Origin: Armatimonadota bacterium
Lineage (GTDB): Bacteria; Armatimonadota; Zipacnadia; JAUWAU01
DNA length: 64,000 nucleotides
Reading direction: 5' to 3'
NCBI GenBank assembly: GCA_030601885.1
Contig: JAUWAU010000004.1
Coordinates: 124,001 to 188,000 of the forward strand
Part shown: positions 44,809-54,200 of the stretch, one piece after another
Position numbering within the stretch: position 1 is the stretch's first letter
Layout of the letters: every line of letters starts with the position of its first letter
Notes under the pieces: model-generated
What the model was told of the DNA's origin: nothing
The model's database searches: none
The model's input: the letters and a program-made list of their open reading frames with translations, nothing else
Program-made: the position numbers and the translations under genes

Positions 44809-46176
44809 CTAGTACAGCCGATGTCCCACGATGGCCTCCACGTCCGCCAGGCGCTTCTCGAATCCCGAAAGGGCGCGATAGTATTGAAGCTGGGCCTTGT
44901 ACAGCGCTATCTGCGCGTCCAGCAGGGTGACGAAATCGGCCGTTCCCACCATGTAGGCGCTCCGTCCAGCCTGCAGCGACAACTCCGCCTCAGGGACAAT
45001 GCCGCTCAGCAGCAAGTCGATCTCATCCTCGAGCCTCCGCAGATCAGTTATGGCGTCCTCAATCCCGAAGAAGATCTCGTTCTTCGCCGTCTCGTACTGG
45101 GCTTGCCACCGAGCGACGTTCTCCTGCATCTCGTCTATTCGCTTGCGCTGCTTCGTCTTGGCGTACACGGGCAGCTTGGCCATTGCCGACAGCGACCAGA
45201 AGTCGCGCCCGCTCACGGCGTCCATGGGGGAGCTGCCGCGGATGCGGTAGGCAACGCCGACGGAGAAGTCGGGCCGCAGGTCGCGAACTGCGAGACGTTT
45301 GGCTGCCCCAAACTGCGCCACAGTGGCGCCGAGGCTCTTCAGGAGCGGACGATCCTGCAGCGCAACATCCTGCAGTGCTTGGCGCGAGAGCTGGAACTCG
45401 TGCCTGGTCAACTCGCCTGGCGCTCCCAGAGGTGCCTGCGGCGGTCGATCCAACAGCGTGTTCAGACGCGCCTGGGCGGTCTCTTTCCGGTTACGCAAGT
45501 CCAAGAGGTCGTCGGTTATGCGGGCCACCGCGAGATGCGCCCGAACCTGGTGCTGCTGCACCACCCTCCCCTGACGATACAGCTCCTCGGCCGTAGCGGC
45601 CAAGTTCTGGAGCAGGTCCTTATTGTCCAGCGTGATCTCGATGGCCCGGTCGATGAAGTACAGGTCGTAGTAGGCCTTCTTCACCCGGCCGATGAGGCCA
45701 TTGACGCGTTCCTGATAGTCCATCTCGGCGGCGTTGGCCACCTGCCGCGCCACCTCTTTGCGGAGCGAGAGCTTGCCCGGGTACGGCAGCGCCTGCTGCG
45801 CCACGAGCTGCACGCCCGTCATCGGCGTCATGTCGAAGGCCACCGTGCCGATAGGCACATTGCTGAACTGGATGCCGACCATCGGGTCGGGCAACGAGCC
45901 GGCCTGGGGCACCATATCTCGGGCCGCCTCGATGCGGTGCCTCAGGGCCTTCAGTTCCGGATTCTCCTCCAGCGCGATGTCGATGAGCCGCTCAAGGTCG
46001 AGCGGCGGCAGCCCGGCGGGCGGCTGCTCTGCCGCGCCCTGCTGCCCGCCCACGACGTCCGCGGGTGCTGCTGTGGCGGATCGCTGGCCCGTGGCCTGTG
46101 CCAGCCCAGGGAGCGGCGTGGCAGTGAATTGCCCCAGAAAGGCCAGCGCGACTACAGACCAAATCGGCAGCTTCAT
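44809..46176 (-). CDS. Outer-membrane efflux protein, CusC/TolC-like
   Basis: A 455-residue TolC-fold outer-membrane factor with a signal peptide (residues ~1-28). It shows the two helical repeats typical of the family (IDIALEENPELKALRHRIEA, then LLSGIVPEAELSLQAGRSAY). It completes the tripartite pump. The start is ATG 46176 (MKLPIWSVVALAFLG); a start nine codons earlier is possible. Confidence 0.9.
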   Translation of the reverse strand: MKLPIWSVVALAFLGQFTATPLPGLAQATGQRSATAAPADVVGGQQGAAEQPPAGLPPLDLERLIDIALEENPELKALRHRIEAARDMVPQAGSLPDPMVGIQFSNVPIGTVAFDMTPMTGVQLVAQQALPYPGKLSLRKEVARQVANAAEMDYQERVNGLIGRVKKAYYDLYFIDRAIEITLDNKDLLQNLAATAEELYRQGRVVQQHQVRAHLAVARITDDLLDLRNRKETAQARLNTLLDRPPQAPLGAPGELTRHEFQLSRQALQDVALQDRPLLKSLGATVAQFGAAKRLAVRDLRPDFSVGVAYRIRGSSPMDAVSGRDFWSLSAMAKLPVYAKTKQRKRIDEMQENVARWQAQYETAKNEIFFGIEDAITDLRRLEDEIDLLLSGIVPEAELSLQAGRSAYMVGTADFVTLLDAQIALYKAQLQYYRALSGFEKRLADVEAIVGHRLY

Positions 46177-46215
46177 CTCTGGTCGCCCCTTTCGGGCATC
46201 CATGCCCGAGCCGGC

Positions 46216-48270
46216 CTAGAACTCGCGGCCCCATGAAAGTCCTGCGCCGAACTCGTCATCCGCGAATACGCCTTTTACGTGCCACCAAGGCCGTGGCTGA
46301 TAGCGCAGGCCAACATTGACGTCGTCGTCCCCACCAAAATCCACCAATTCACCCAAGAAGGTTAGATCGTGGCCAAGCTCCAGCTCCACTCCGCCGAATA
46401 ACCCGTCGAGCAGATCCCCCGCGCCCACCCCGGCCGAGAGCGACAGGCGCCGCTGCTCGTCCGAGAACAGACCTGTGCTGAGGTCCTTGGTCCACACCCC
46501 GTACAGCGTTGTATCGAGCTCATCGAGGGCGTCGAGGGCGCCCACGGAGACGGACCAGTCGTGCTTCTCTGACTTCAGGAGGCGGTACTTGCCGCTGAAG
46601 AGCAGCCGGCTCGGCAGCTCCCCGCCCGTCGCCGTCGTCGTCACCTCGAGTTTGTCGGTCAGGCCGTACGTGCCGAAGAACAGATTCGAGTCCGTGATAC
46701 GTCCCGCGCCCAGATGGCCCGTGCGCTCCTCGATGATGCCGGCGTTGGGGGTCAAGATGACGCCGCCCTGGCCGAAGAAGTTGGGCACCGTACCTGTCTT
46801 CTCGGCGGGAGGCCTCTGAGGGCGCTGCCGTTTCTTGGCAGGCCGGGCTTTCCCCGGTGGCAGCGGCTCCGCGATGGCCTGAGACGCCGACTCCACCGCT
46901 CCCGCCACCGCACCCTCGCCGATCCCCGCCGCCCGCATGTTCTCCTCCAGGTTGGCCAGCAGGGCGCCGACACGCTCGGCGCGGGCCTGCTCCTCGAGTT
47001 GCTGCCGCTTTGCGGCGACGACGTCTTCGGCGCGCCGCAGCGCCGCATCGATCTGCGCCCGGGTGAGACCGGCGCCGGCCAGCTCCTTACGCAGCTCTGC
47101 AAGACGCTGCTCCGCCGCCGCGAGACTCTCTTCCGTTGCCGCTGCAGCCGCGGGAGGTACGGCCTCCGCTATGGGGGGCGCCTCCGCCGCGGGCGTCACC
47201 TCCGGGAGGGGTGCAGTGCCCGGCGCAGCACGCTCGGCCGCCATCTTGGTGAGCAGGCGCTGCAGGATCACGGCGATCTCGTACCTTCTGAGGGGCTGGT
47301 CGCCTCTGAAGGTACCGTCCGGGTAGCCGTCCATCAGGCCGGCCGCAGCGACGGCCTTGACTGCCCCGGCCGCCCAGTGGCCGGTAGGCACATCGGCGAA
47401 GTCAGTGGTCTTCGCCTCAGCCATAGCCACCCGGGCGCCCTCCGTCACCGCGTTGGATAGCAAGTTGAGAGCCGCCCTCACCTCGCCTTGATCCGCTCCC
47501 GCGGCGTGGAGCTCGTCGGCAAGCTGCTTCACCAGCCCGGCGGCCACCGGCTCCGACTGGCCCGCTCCGCCGTCGTCCGGCGCCGACAGTTCAGCCAGCT
47601 TCCGGAGGATGCGCTGGGCGATCACTGCCATCTCGTAGCGCGTCAGCGAGTTCTCGCCGCGAAAGCTCCCGTCCGGGTAGCCGCCCATCAGCTCGTTCGC
47701 AACCGAGTTCATTACCGCATCCTGTGCCCAGTGTCCCTCGGGCACATCGTGCAGCGTCGGAGCCACCGTTACGCCCTCAGCAGCGGCTGCGGCAACGTGG
47801 GCCGCGTATCGTGCCGGTAATTCGGACAGCCGGATCGGCTCCGCGGAGGGCGGCACGACCTTCGCGTGGCGCTTGGCCCACTTCTTAAAGTCCTCCACGC
47901 CCGAAAAGGCACGGTACGCGATGCAGTCGCCACTTGCGCCGGCCGGCGCAACCACGATCGCCTCAGCCGGACTGGCCGTCCAGCGGGTTTGTGTCCGGGT
48001 CAGCTTGATCGCGGACCCGGTCAGGGGTGACTTCATTGACACTCGCGACCACGGCAATCGCTCGGCCATGGCGCGTACGGCGCATTGGAGACAATCATAC
48101 TCGTGCCTCTCATTGGTCTGCCAGTCCGTCACCGTGACGGCGACATCCGGCGGACACTTTCCGCCACACAGAGCACACGGCTCCGCCGCAGCCACCGGGC
48201 GGTGCGACGGAAGCCACAGTGCAGCTCCCCAAATGAGAACGAGTGTCACCGAAAAGAGCTTCCTAGACAT
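46216..48270 (-). CDS. NosL-like/SLH/outer-membrane beta-barrel protein
   Basis: A 684-residue multidomain exported protein. A signal peptide (1-29) is followed by a Cys-rich NosL-like metal domain (C32, C35, C39, C60, C63; CALCGGKC and YDCLQC). Two S-layer-homology domains lie at residues ~173-222 and ~290-340 (MGGYPDGSFRGENSLTRYEM, MDGYPDGTFRGDQPLRRYEI). A coiled-coil stretch of about 100 residues and a C-terminal beta-barrel of about 180 residues (ending ADDEFGAGLSWGREF) follow. GGAGGGGAAACGG precedes the ATG. The layout suggests an envelope protein tethered to peptidoglycan or S-layer with metal-handling function. It lies upstream of the CusC-like gene. Confidence 0.85.
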   Translation of the reverse strand: MSRKLFSVTLVLIWGAALWLPSHRPVAAAEPCALCGGKCPPDVAVTVTDWQTNERHEYDCLQCAVRAMAERLPWSRVSMKSPLTGSAIKLTRTQTRWTASPAEAIVVAPAGASGDCIAYRAFSGVEDFKKWAKRHAKVVPPSAEPIRLSELPARYAAHVAAAAAEGVTVAPTLHDVPEGHWAQDAVMNSVANELMGGYPDGSFRGENSLTRYEMAVIAQRILRKLAELSAPDDGGAGQSEPVAAGLVKQLADELHAAGADQGEVRAALNLLSNAVTEGARVAMAEAKTTDFADVPTGHWAAGAVKAVAAAGLMDGYPDGTFRGDQPLRRYEIAVILQRLLTKMAAERAAPGTAPLPEVTPAAEAPPIAEAVPPAAAAATEESLAAAEQRLAELRKELAGAGLTRAQIDAALRRAEDVVAAKRQQLEEQARAERVGALLANLEENMRAAGIGEGAVAGAVESASQAIAEPLPPGKARPAKKRQRPQRPPAEKTGTVPNFFGQGGVILTPNAGIIEERTGHLGAGRITDSNLFFGTYGLTDKLEVTTTATGGELPSRLLFSGKYRLLKSEKHDWSVSVGALDALDELDTTLYGVWTKDLSTGLFSDEQRRLSLSAGVGAGDLLDGLFGGVELELGHDLTFLGELVDFGGDDDVNVGLRYQPRPWWHVKGVFADDEFGAGLSWGREF

Positions 48271-48359
48271 TCCGTTTCCCCTCCAGACGCGATCTCCGAC
48301 TCACGTGGAGTGCGGGCGGCCGCGGCGGCCGCCCCAGTCGCCAAGTGCCGCCAGCGCCC

Positions 48360-48944
48360 TCAGTGCTCGTGCTCGCCGTGCTCGTCTTCGGGCTCGGCGC
48401 TCGGCGCCTCTTTCGACTCGGCCGCCTCCTCGGCTTCTGCCGGGGCGAAGGTGCGCACAAAGTTGACGAGCTGCCAGCGGTCCTCTTCGCTCAGCTTTTC
48501 CTTCCAGGCGGGCATGTCCTCATCTTCAACGCCCTCGCTGATCCGCCAGAAGAAAGCTGCATCGGTCATTTCCTCGGCCATGTGCGGGTCCGTGAAGTCC
48601 GCCGGCGTGTGGTCAAGGGTAGCCGCCTTCGGGCCGTCGCCTCTGCCGCTGGCGCCGTGGCATCCTATGCAATACTCGTCATACAGGGCCTTGCCGGTGG
48701 CGATTGATTCGTCCCCCGGCTCCACCGGGTTGATCAGCGACGCGTACTCCGCCGGCACGGCCTCGTGTTCCTCTGCCTCCGGCTCCACCGCAGCCGTTGT
48801 AGTCCCGCGCGGAGTTGGCGTCGTCGCCGGCTCCGCTGCCTCGCGCCTACAGCCCGAGCCGGCAATGAGCAAAGCGATCACGACCACAGCCGAGAGAACT
48901 CCGATGATGCTTGCGGCCTTGAACTGCTTCGCCAATGTCTTCAT
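48360..48944 (-). CDS. Monohaem c-type cytochrome lipoprotein
   Basis: A 194-residue protein with a signal ending in a lipobox-like IAGSGC. A single haem-binding CIGCHG lies near residue 90, with an axial Met candidate in DEDMPAWKEKLSEEDRWQLV. The C-terminus is His/Glu-rich (EDEHGEHEH). GGGAGG precedes the ATG. It may carry electrons in the periplasm or assist metal oxidation; context suggests a role with copper handling. Confidence 0.88.
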   Translation of the reverse strand: MKTLAKQFKAASIIGVLSAVVVIALLIAGSGCRREAAEPATTPTPRGTTTAAVEPEAEEHEAVPAEYASLINPVEPGDESIATGKALYDEYCIGCHGASGRGDGPKAATLDHTPADFTDPHMAEEMTDAAFFWRISEGVEDEDMPAWKEKLSEEDRWQLVNFVRTFAPAEAEEAAESKEAPSAEPEDEHGEHEH

Positions 48945-49103
48945 TTGCACGACCTCCCTCTGTCGCCCGGAGCCGCCCATCGCTTCATCGGGCTATGCTC
49001 CCTTTCTCCAGGCCCCGCACCCGTGAGCCATCGCTGACCGCCCGCCCCACATCAGTTGGTTTTGTCGGCAATCACCCAATGTCCTTCGCTCACGCATTCC
49101 TGC

Positions 49104-49550
49104 CTATTCAGAGGAATAGGCCGCGCCCTTCAGCGAGGCCCCAGCGCCAAATTCGTAGACCATCCGGCCCCCGTAGTGAGCGCCCACCGCCAGGACGATC
49201 ACCATCGCCAGCATGAGCGCCAGGAAGGCGGCGTGAATAGGTCGAGACATCCTGCCCCCGCTCCAGAGCCTCCAGGCGGCCAAGGGCACGGCCATCCCCA
49301 GAGCCGCGAGCCCCAACGTCTTGTGGATGTGCATAAGGTCGGCCACTGCCCCGCCGGCGCTGATGGTGCCCTCCGCCATGAGTCCCGTGGCGACGGCGGC
49401 AGCGGCTCCGAGCGCGCCCAGCACCAGATTCCAGGCGGCGGCATATCTGATCCTGTCATTATTGAGAATGAAGCCCAATGCTCCCAGCCCGACGGCCACC
49501 ATGAGCAGAGCGATGGGGAAGTGAACGAACAGCGGGTGCACGTTCAACAC
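49104..49550 (-). CDS. DUF2231-type integral membrane protein
   Basis: A 148-residue protein with four membrane segments, starting MLNVHPLFVHFPIALLMVAV, with further His residues (LMHIHKTLGLA, AHYGGRMVYE) placed as in DUF2231 family proteins, which may bind haem. It starts with GTG overlapping the end of the histidine-kinase gene by 7 bases. The function is unknown. Confidence 0.8.
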   Translation of the reverse strand: MLNVHPLFVHFPIALLMVAVGLGALGFILNNDRIRYAAAWNLVLGALGAAAAVATGLMAEGTISAGGAVADLMHIHKTLGLAALGMAVPLAAWRLWSGGRMSRPIHAAFLALMLAMVIVLAVGAHYGGRMVYEFGAGASLKGAAYSSE

Positions 49551-50659
49551 GACGCTTCACCCCTCTCACCGGGTTGCCCAGGCAAAGCCGGGACCGCCTC
49601 CGTGGCCGGCGCTTGCCCTCCCCGCAGCGGGAGCGAGATGGTGAATGTCGCGCCCTGTCCCGGCCGACTCTCGGCAGTCAGCTCCCCGCCGTGGGCGGCG
49701 ACGATCTCCTTGGCGATGGCCAAGCCCAGCCCCGTGCCCTGGTGTTTGCCGTGCGTGACGAAGGGCTCGAAGATCCTGTCGGCGATCTCGTCGGGGATCC
49801 CGGGGCCATCGTCCCACACCCGAATGAGAGCCTTTGCACCCCGTGCCGCCGTGGTGAGCTGCACCCGTCCGCCGTCCGACACGGCCTCCTTCGCGTTCTC
49901 CAGCAGATTCGTGAGAACGCGGTGGAGTCCGGCCGGGTCGGCTCGGAGGACCGCATCATCTCCCAGGCTCACGTCCAGGTGCACACCAGCCTCCTGTAAC
50001 CTATTTCGCTGCAGCCCCGCGACCTCCTCGACGAGTTCGTTGAGGTGGCAGTCCCTGAGCTCCAGGTGGTCGTTCCCCCGCGCGTATTCGAGCACCTCGC
50101 CGCTCATGTCCGCCAGTCGCTGCACTTGCGCAACGACGATGTCGGCCATCTCCTCGCGCGCCTCGTCATCCAAGTCGGGCCGCGCCATCATCCTTGCCCC
50201 GGCCGAGATGGCGCTCATTGGACTGCGCACATCGTGGACGAGACGGGAAGCGTGGCTCCCGATAGCAGCCAGACGTTCTCTGCGACACAGGGCGTCAACG
50301 AGAGCGCCGGTGAGAATCCCGACGACGAGAAGCAGCACCAAGTCGGCTACGTTGTCCACCCATCGGTCGGGATGACCCGCGAGCAACGCAATTAGATGAG
50401 GGATGTACATGAAGGCAACAGTCACCGATAGCAACACCCCTCCCACGGCCCCATATCGTACCGCGCCATATATCACAGGGATGTAATACAGCCGACGATA
50501 TAGGTCATGAAGTGGACCGCGATCAATGGCGGTGCCGTAGTGCAGACCTGTTATGAAGACGATAGCGCCGAGTGCCGTCAGGCTTTGCCACTCCGCAAGC
50601 GCCGCCAGGCGCTGCCACAGATGCTGAACTGTGGTCACTTCGCTCCATGTCCTGCCCAT
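49544..50659 (-). CDS. Membrane sensor histidine kinase
   Basis: A 371-residue kinase. The N-terminus carries about four membrane segments (ALGAIVFITGLHYG, YIPVIYGAVRYGAVGGVLLS). The phosphoacceptor His is in ASRLVHDVRSPMSAISAG. The catalytic domain has the N box NLLENAKEAV, G1 WDDGPGIPDEI and GTGLGLAIAKEIVAAHGGEL. No response regulator is adjacent, so its partner lies elsewhere. It sits at the head of the metal locus. Confidence 0.9.
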   Translation of the reverse strand: MGRTWSEVTTVQHLWQRLAALAEWQSLTALGAIVFITGLHYGTAIDRGPLHDLYRRLYYIPVIYGAVRYGAVGGVLLSVTVAFMYIPHLIALLAGHPDRWVDNVADLVLLLVVGILTGALVDALCRRERLAAIGSHASRLVHDVRSPMSAISAGARMMARPDLDDEAREEMADIVVAQVQRLADMSGEVLEYARGNDHLELRDCHLNELVEEVAGLQRNRLQEAGVHLDVSLGDDAVLRADPAGLHRVLTNLLENAKEAVSDGGRVQLTTAARGAKALIRVWDDGPGIPDEIADRIFEPFVTHGKHQGTGLGLAIAKEIVAAHGGELTAESRPGQGATFTISLPLRGGQAPATEAVPALPGQPGERGEASC

Positions 50660-50779
50660 GGTTTTCCACCAAACCCGTGCCGGAATTCGAGCACCGCAGA
50701 TCGCGCAGTGTCAAGCTCAATTCCAGCAGGCGCGCAAACGCCGACCTATGCATTCAAAGTCATACGTGGGAAACGACGT

Positions 50780-51214
50780 CTACAGCAGGGGAGGGGCCCG
50801 GGATGTGGCCCGGTGCGGAAGAAGGAGGGTCAAGGGGAGTGTCGCTGACCGCTGCAATGCGCCGGTGAAGGCGCCGGGCGGCGGCGCAGGGCTGACCGGC
50901 ACAACGACCGCCGGCCCATGAGGCTCGTCACTGTGAGAGTCACTCAGGGCCGCCCGTCGTGGTGGCGGCTGGGAAGCCACGTGAAGGCACATGCAAGGCT
51001 GGAAGGCGCAGGCCGCGGCCCCGTTGGTCTCTGACTGACCGGCGCAGCACGTGCCGGCATGGCGGCCGGTTGCAGGTGAGGTCTGGCAGCAGGCGTGTTG
51101 TGATGGCTCGCCGGAACCCGCCGGGCCGCACGCGCATGTGCTCCCCACAAGCATCTGCAGGAGGAACACCGCGCCCACTACTATGGCGAGACTGTTTAGT
51201 ACCAGCTTTCTCAT
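50780..51214 (-). CDS. Secreted Cys-rich protein at the head of the metal locus
   Basis: A 144-residue protein with a signal peptide (MRKLVLNSLAIVVGAVFLLQ) and a Cys-rich first half (STCACGPAG, HACCQTS, GTCCAGQ, AFQPCMCLH). The second half is Pro/His-rich with a hydrophobic end. The Cys clustering suggests metal binding, but no named family is recognised. The start is ATG 51214; the longer frame from 51298 reads through a palindrome. Confidence 0.6.
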   Translation of the reverse strand: MRKLVLNSLAIVVGAVFLLQMLVGSTCACGPAGSGEPSQHACCQTSPATGRHAGTCCAGQSETNGAAACAFQPCMCLHVASQPPPRRAALSDSHSDEPHGPAVVVPVSPAPPPGAFTGALQRSATLPLTLLLPHRATSRAPPLL

Positions 51215-51224
51215 GCTGCCGTCC

Positions 51225-51242
51225 TTGTTGTCTTGACAACAA
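51225..51242. promoter_or_regulatory. Operator-like palindrome upstream of the Cys-rich gene
   Basis: TTGTTGTC-TT-GACAACAA is a perfect 8-bp dyad with a 2-base centre, 11 bases before the ATG at 51214. It has no T-tract; a dimeric regulator site is the simplest reading. Confidence 0.45.
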
Positions 51243-51297
51243 CCTCTCGTCTCAACTGGTTTCTTCCCTCGTTTGTAGCGCCACGATGTAGTCTGCA

Positions 51298-54200
51298 TTA
51301 CGGTTCAGCGGCCGCCTCGGGGAGTGGAGCATCCCAGGCCAACGCCGTCACCTCGCCGCCCATCCCGACCACGATTTCGCTCGCGGCTCCGGCGTCGAGT
51401 TGGCAGGCCAGCAGGCGGTGCGGCGCGTGCGGGAGCGGCACTGTGCCAAGTGCCTGGCCTCGTGTGTCCAGCAGCCGGAGCGCGCCATCTCGGCCGGCCA
51501 CCACTATCTCCAGGACGCCATCACCGTCTATGTCCGCCGCGGCAAGATCGGCCACCGGGGCAGGCGTCAGGCAACGCCACAGCCGACGGCCGTCGCCCGC
51601 ATGCGCGTAGACGAACCCGTTCTCGGCGCCGGCCAGAACGTCTGCGTGGCCGTCGCCATCCAGATCGGGCGTGGCCAATCCGGGCACCGGGCATTGCGTG
51701 GTCACGGTCCAGATCGGCTTCGTGTCGGCGCGGAAGACGCCGAAGCCGGCGTTGTTGCCGACGGCGATTTCCTGTCCCTCACCGGGGTCCAGGTCCGCCG
51801 CGAGGAGCTTGAGATCGGGGCCGTCGAAGGTGCGCTGCACGATGGACTTGCCGCCGTCGGATGCGATGACGTTGAAGCTGCGAAACTCGGCCCCGCCGAT
51901 GATCTCATCCATCCCATCCCCGTCCAGATCGGCGGCCACGCCCTCGGTGGCTGAGTGGGCGTAGATGCGGTTGCGCCAGAGCTGCCGGCCCTCCGCATCG
52001 AAGGCATAGTACCAGTAGTAGCAACCGACAATAACCGCGGGATTGCCCAAGGAGCCGAGGTTGGCCGGAAAGACGACACCACCCGGCCGGTCGAGCTGCT
52101 TGTCCCATAGGACCTCGCCGTTTGCATCGGCTACGAGAGCTCGGGACCCGAAAGTGGCGGCGAGCGCCTCATGGACGCCGTCCGCGTCGAGGTCGGCTGT
52201 CGCCACGTCCGTTACCTTCGTTCCCGCGTCGAGCTCCCATTGCTGGTGGCCCGTGGCCCCATCGAGGCACCGGAGCCAGCCGTCGCTGGCGCCCACGAAT
52301 AGCCTTCCACTGCCATCGTCCGCCTGGACCATGTCCTTGATCTCCACACGCCGCCGGTCCGCCTCGGTGGGCGCTGGAAAGGCCTCCAACTCGGCCAGGT
52401 ACACATAGCCCTCTGGGTCCTTCGGCCGAATGCGCAGAATGACGCCCGTGGCCTCCGTGTCCAGCCCACGGTACTCGTATACGGTATTGACGTTGCCGCG
52501 GGGCGTGTACGGGCCTACCATCGTAGGCGAAGTCGCGATGGTCCGCCTCTTTCCCGCCGTGTCTACGGGCTCCAGCCGCCACTCATAAGCATCTTGACGC
52601 ATCCAGAAGGTGCGGATGCGGAGCCGATCGAGTCGCACGGCTGCGCCGAAATCCAGTTGCACCTGCGCCTCAGCTCCCTTTGGCCACCGGACGCTTACCG
52701 TACTCGTGCGCGACCCCCCATCCACGAGCCGCTCGGCGGTGCCCACGGTGTTGGCCTCGTCCACGATACGCACCTGGATGCCGGTGAGCGCCGGGGCGGA
52801 GACGTCGAAACCGTCAAAGCTCCACAACACCTTCGGCTGCGGGCCAGAGGGCTGAGGCCTGGGCGCACCGCTCACGGTGCCTGGACGGATTTCTGGTTGC
52901 CAGCGGAGATCCCTCAAGTATCTCACCGCGGCGTCGGGCGCCCGGCGCCTGAGCCGGCACGGTCGGGAGAAGCTCTGCACGGTGGGGGTGCCGGCCCGGA
53001 CACGGTCCATGCCCGGCCCCCGCGTGCTGTCCGCCTGCCCGTTCCAGCGAAGGCGCACCGGGAAGCGACTGACTATCTCGGTGTTGCCCGTCGCGAGATC
53101 GAGCACCACGACGACCGGTCGATCCGTCGTGAGCACGAGCCCGGGCAGGCGCAGCCGCTTCATCCCGGCAAAGAGGGCGCGCTCCGGCGCAACGTATGCC
53201 AGGCGCGCGTCCGTCGGCACTCGCAGATCGTTGCCGGCTCGGAGGAGCGCGAGGTGCCGCGATGCGCGACTGTCTGGGCCGGTTATGCCGGCGGCCCCAG
53301 GAGAGCCGAACACCTCGGCGGGCGGTGCGGCGGAGTATTGCGCGTAGAACAGATTCACGTACGACAGCGTGTCGCCCGGCTCCATGGACGCGCTTTTCAT
53401 CTGCCGCAGAACCCACGCACGCGTGCCGAGCCGATAGTCGAGATCCTCGTATGCCGACCGCGTCGTGCCGGCGTCCGCGCAGTGCAGCCGGAAGGTGGCA
53501 TCGCCCTGTTGGCAGACCCACGTGTCGCCCTCCAGCGCGCTCTCCGTGAGGTTCCGCCATGTGCAGCACGTCGCATACTCACCTGCCTGCCGGCACTCGA
53601 GCTCGTCCGCAACGAAGAATGTCCCGCCGCGCTCCCAGAGCACGTGCCGGTGCCAGTCGAGGCCGTTGTCGTCGTACAGGACCGTGTGCGTGTATCCCAG
53701 ATCAGGGCCGTTGTAGATGTCTTCCAGCGCCACGGTGTACGGAACGGGCCCGGTCTCACCGTCGCGGCAGATGTACACGCCGTTGTGGTCCCACATGGCC
53801 TTGCGCACGTAGTCGGCGTCGATAAGGAACACCTCGCCCAGCGCCGTGAGCTGAGTCAGCACATTGCCGTCCGTTTGCCCGTGCGGCAGTCCCGCGAGCC
53901 CGTCGAGCAGCAGGTAGGGATCGTCCTCCCCGAAGCCGGATCGGTAGGAGATCTTATCGAACGTCTTCAGATACGGCAGGGACGAAAGCAGCGTTCCATA
54001 GCGGCTCATGGTGCTGCGGAACGGCCGGGTGCGCTTGGCGTTCTCCTGGTAGTAGGCAAAGGACTGCGGCGCGGCGACGACGCCCAGGAAATCCGTCGGC
54101 TCAGTCTGGCGAAAGCCGGTCGCATACTGGCTGGCGCCGGATGCCATGATGCGATAGTTGTCGCGGAAGGATGTGAGCTTCCGCTCGGCCCACCAGGCGT

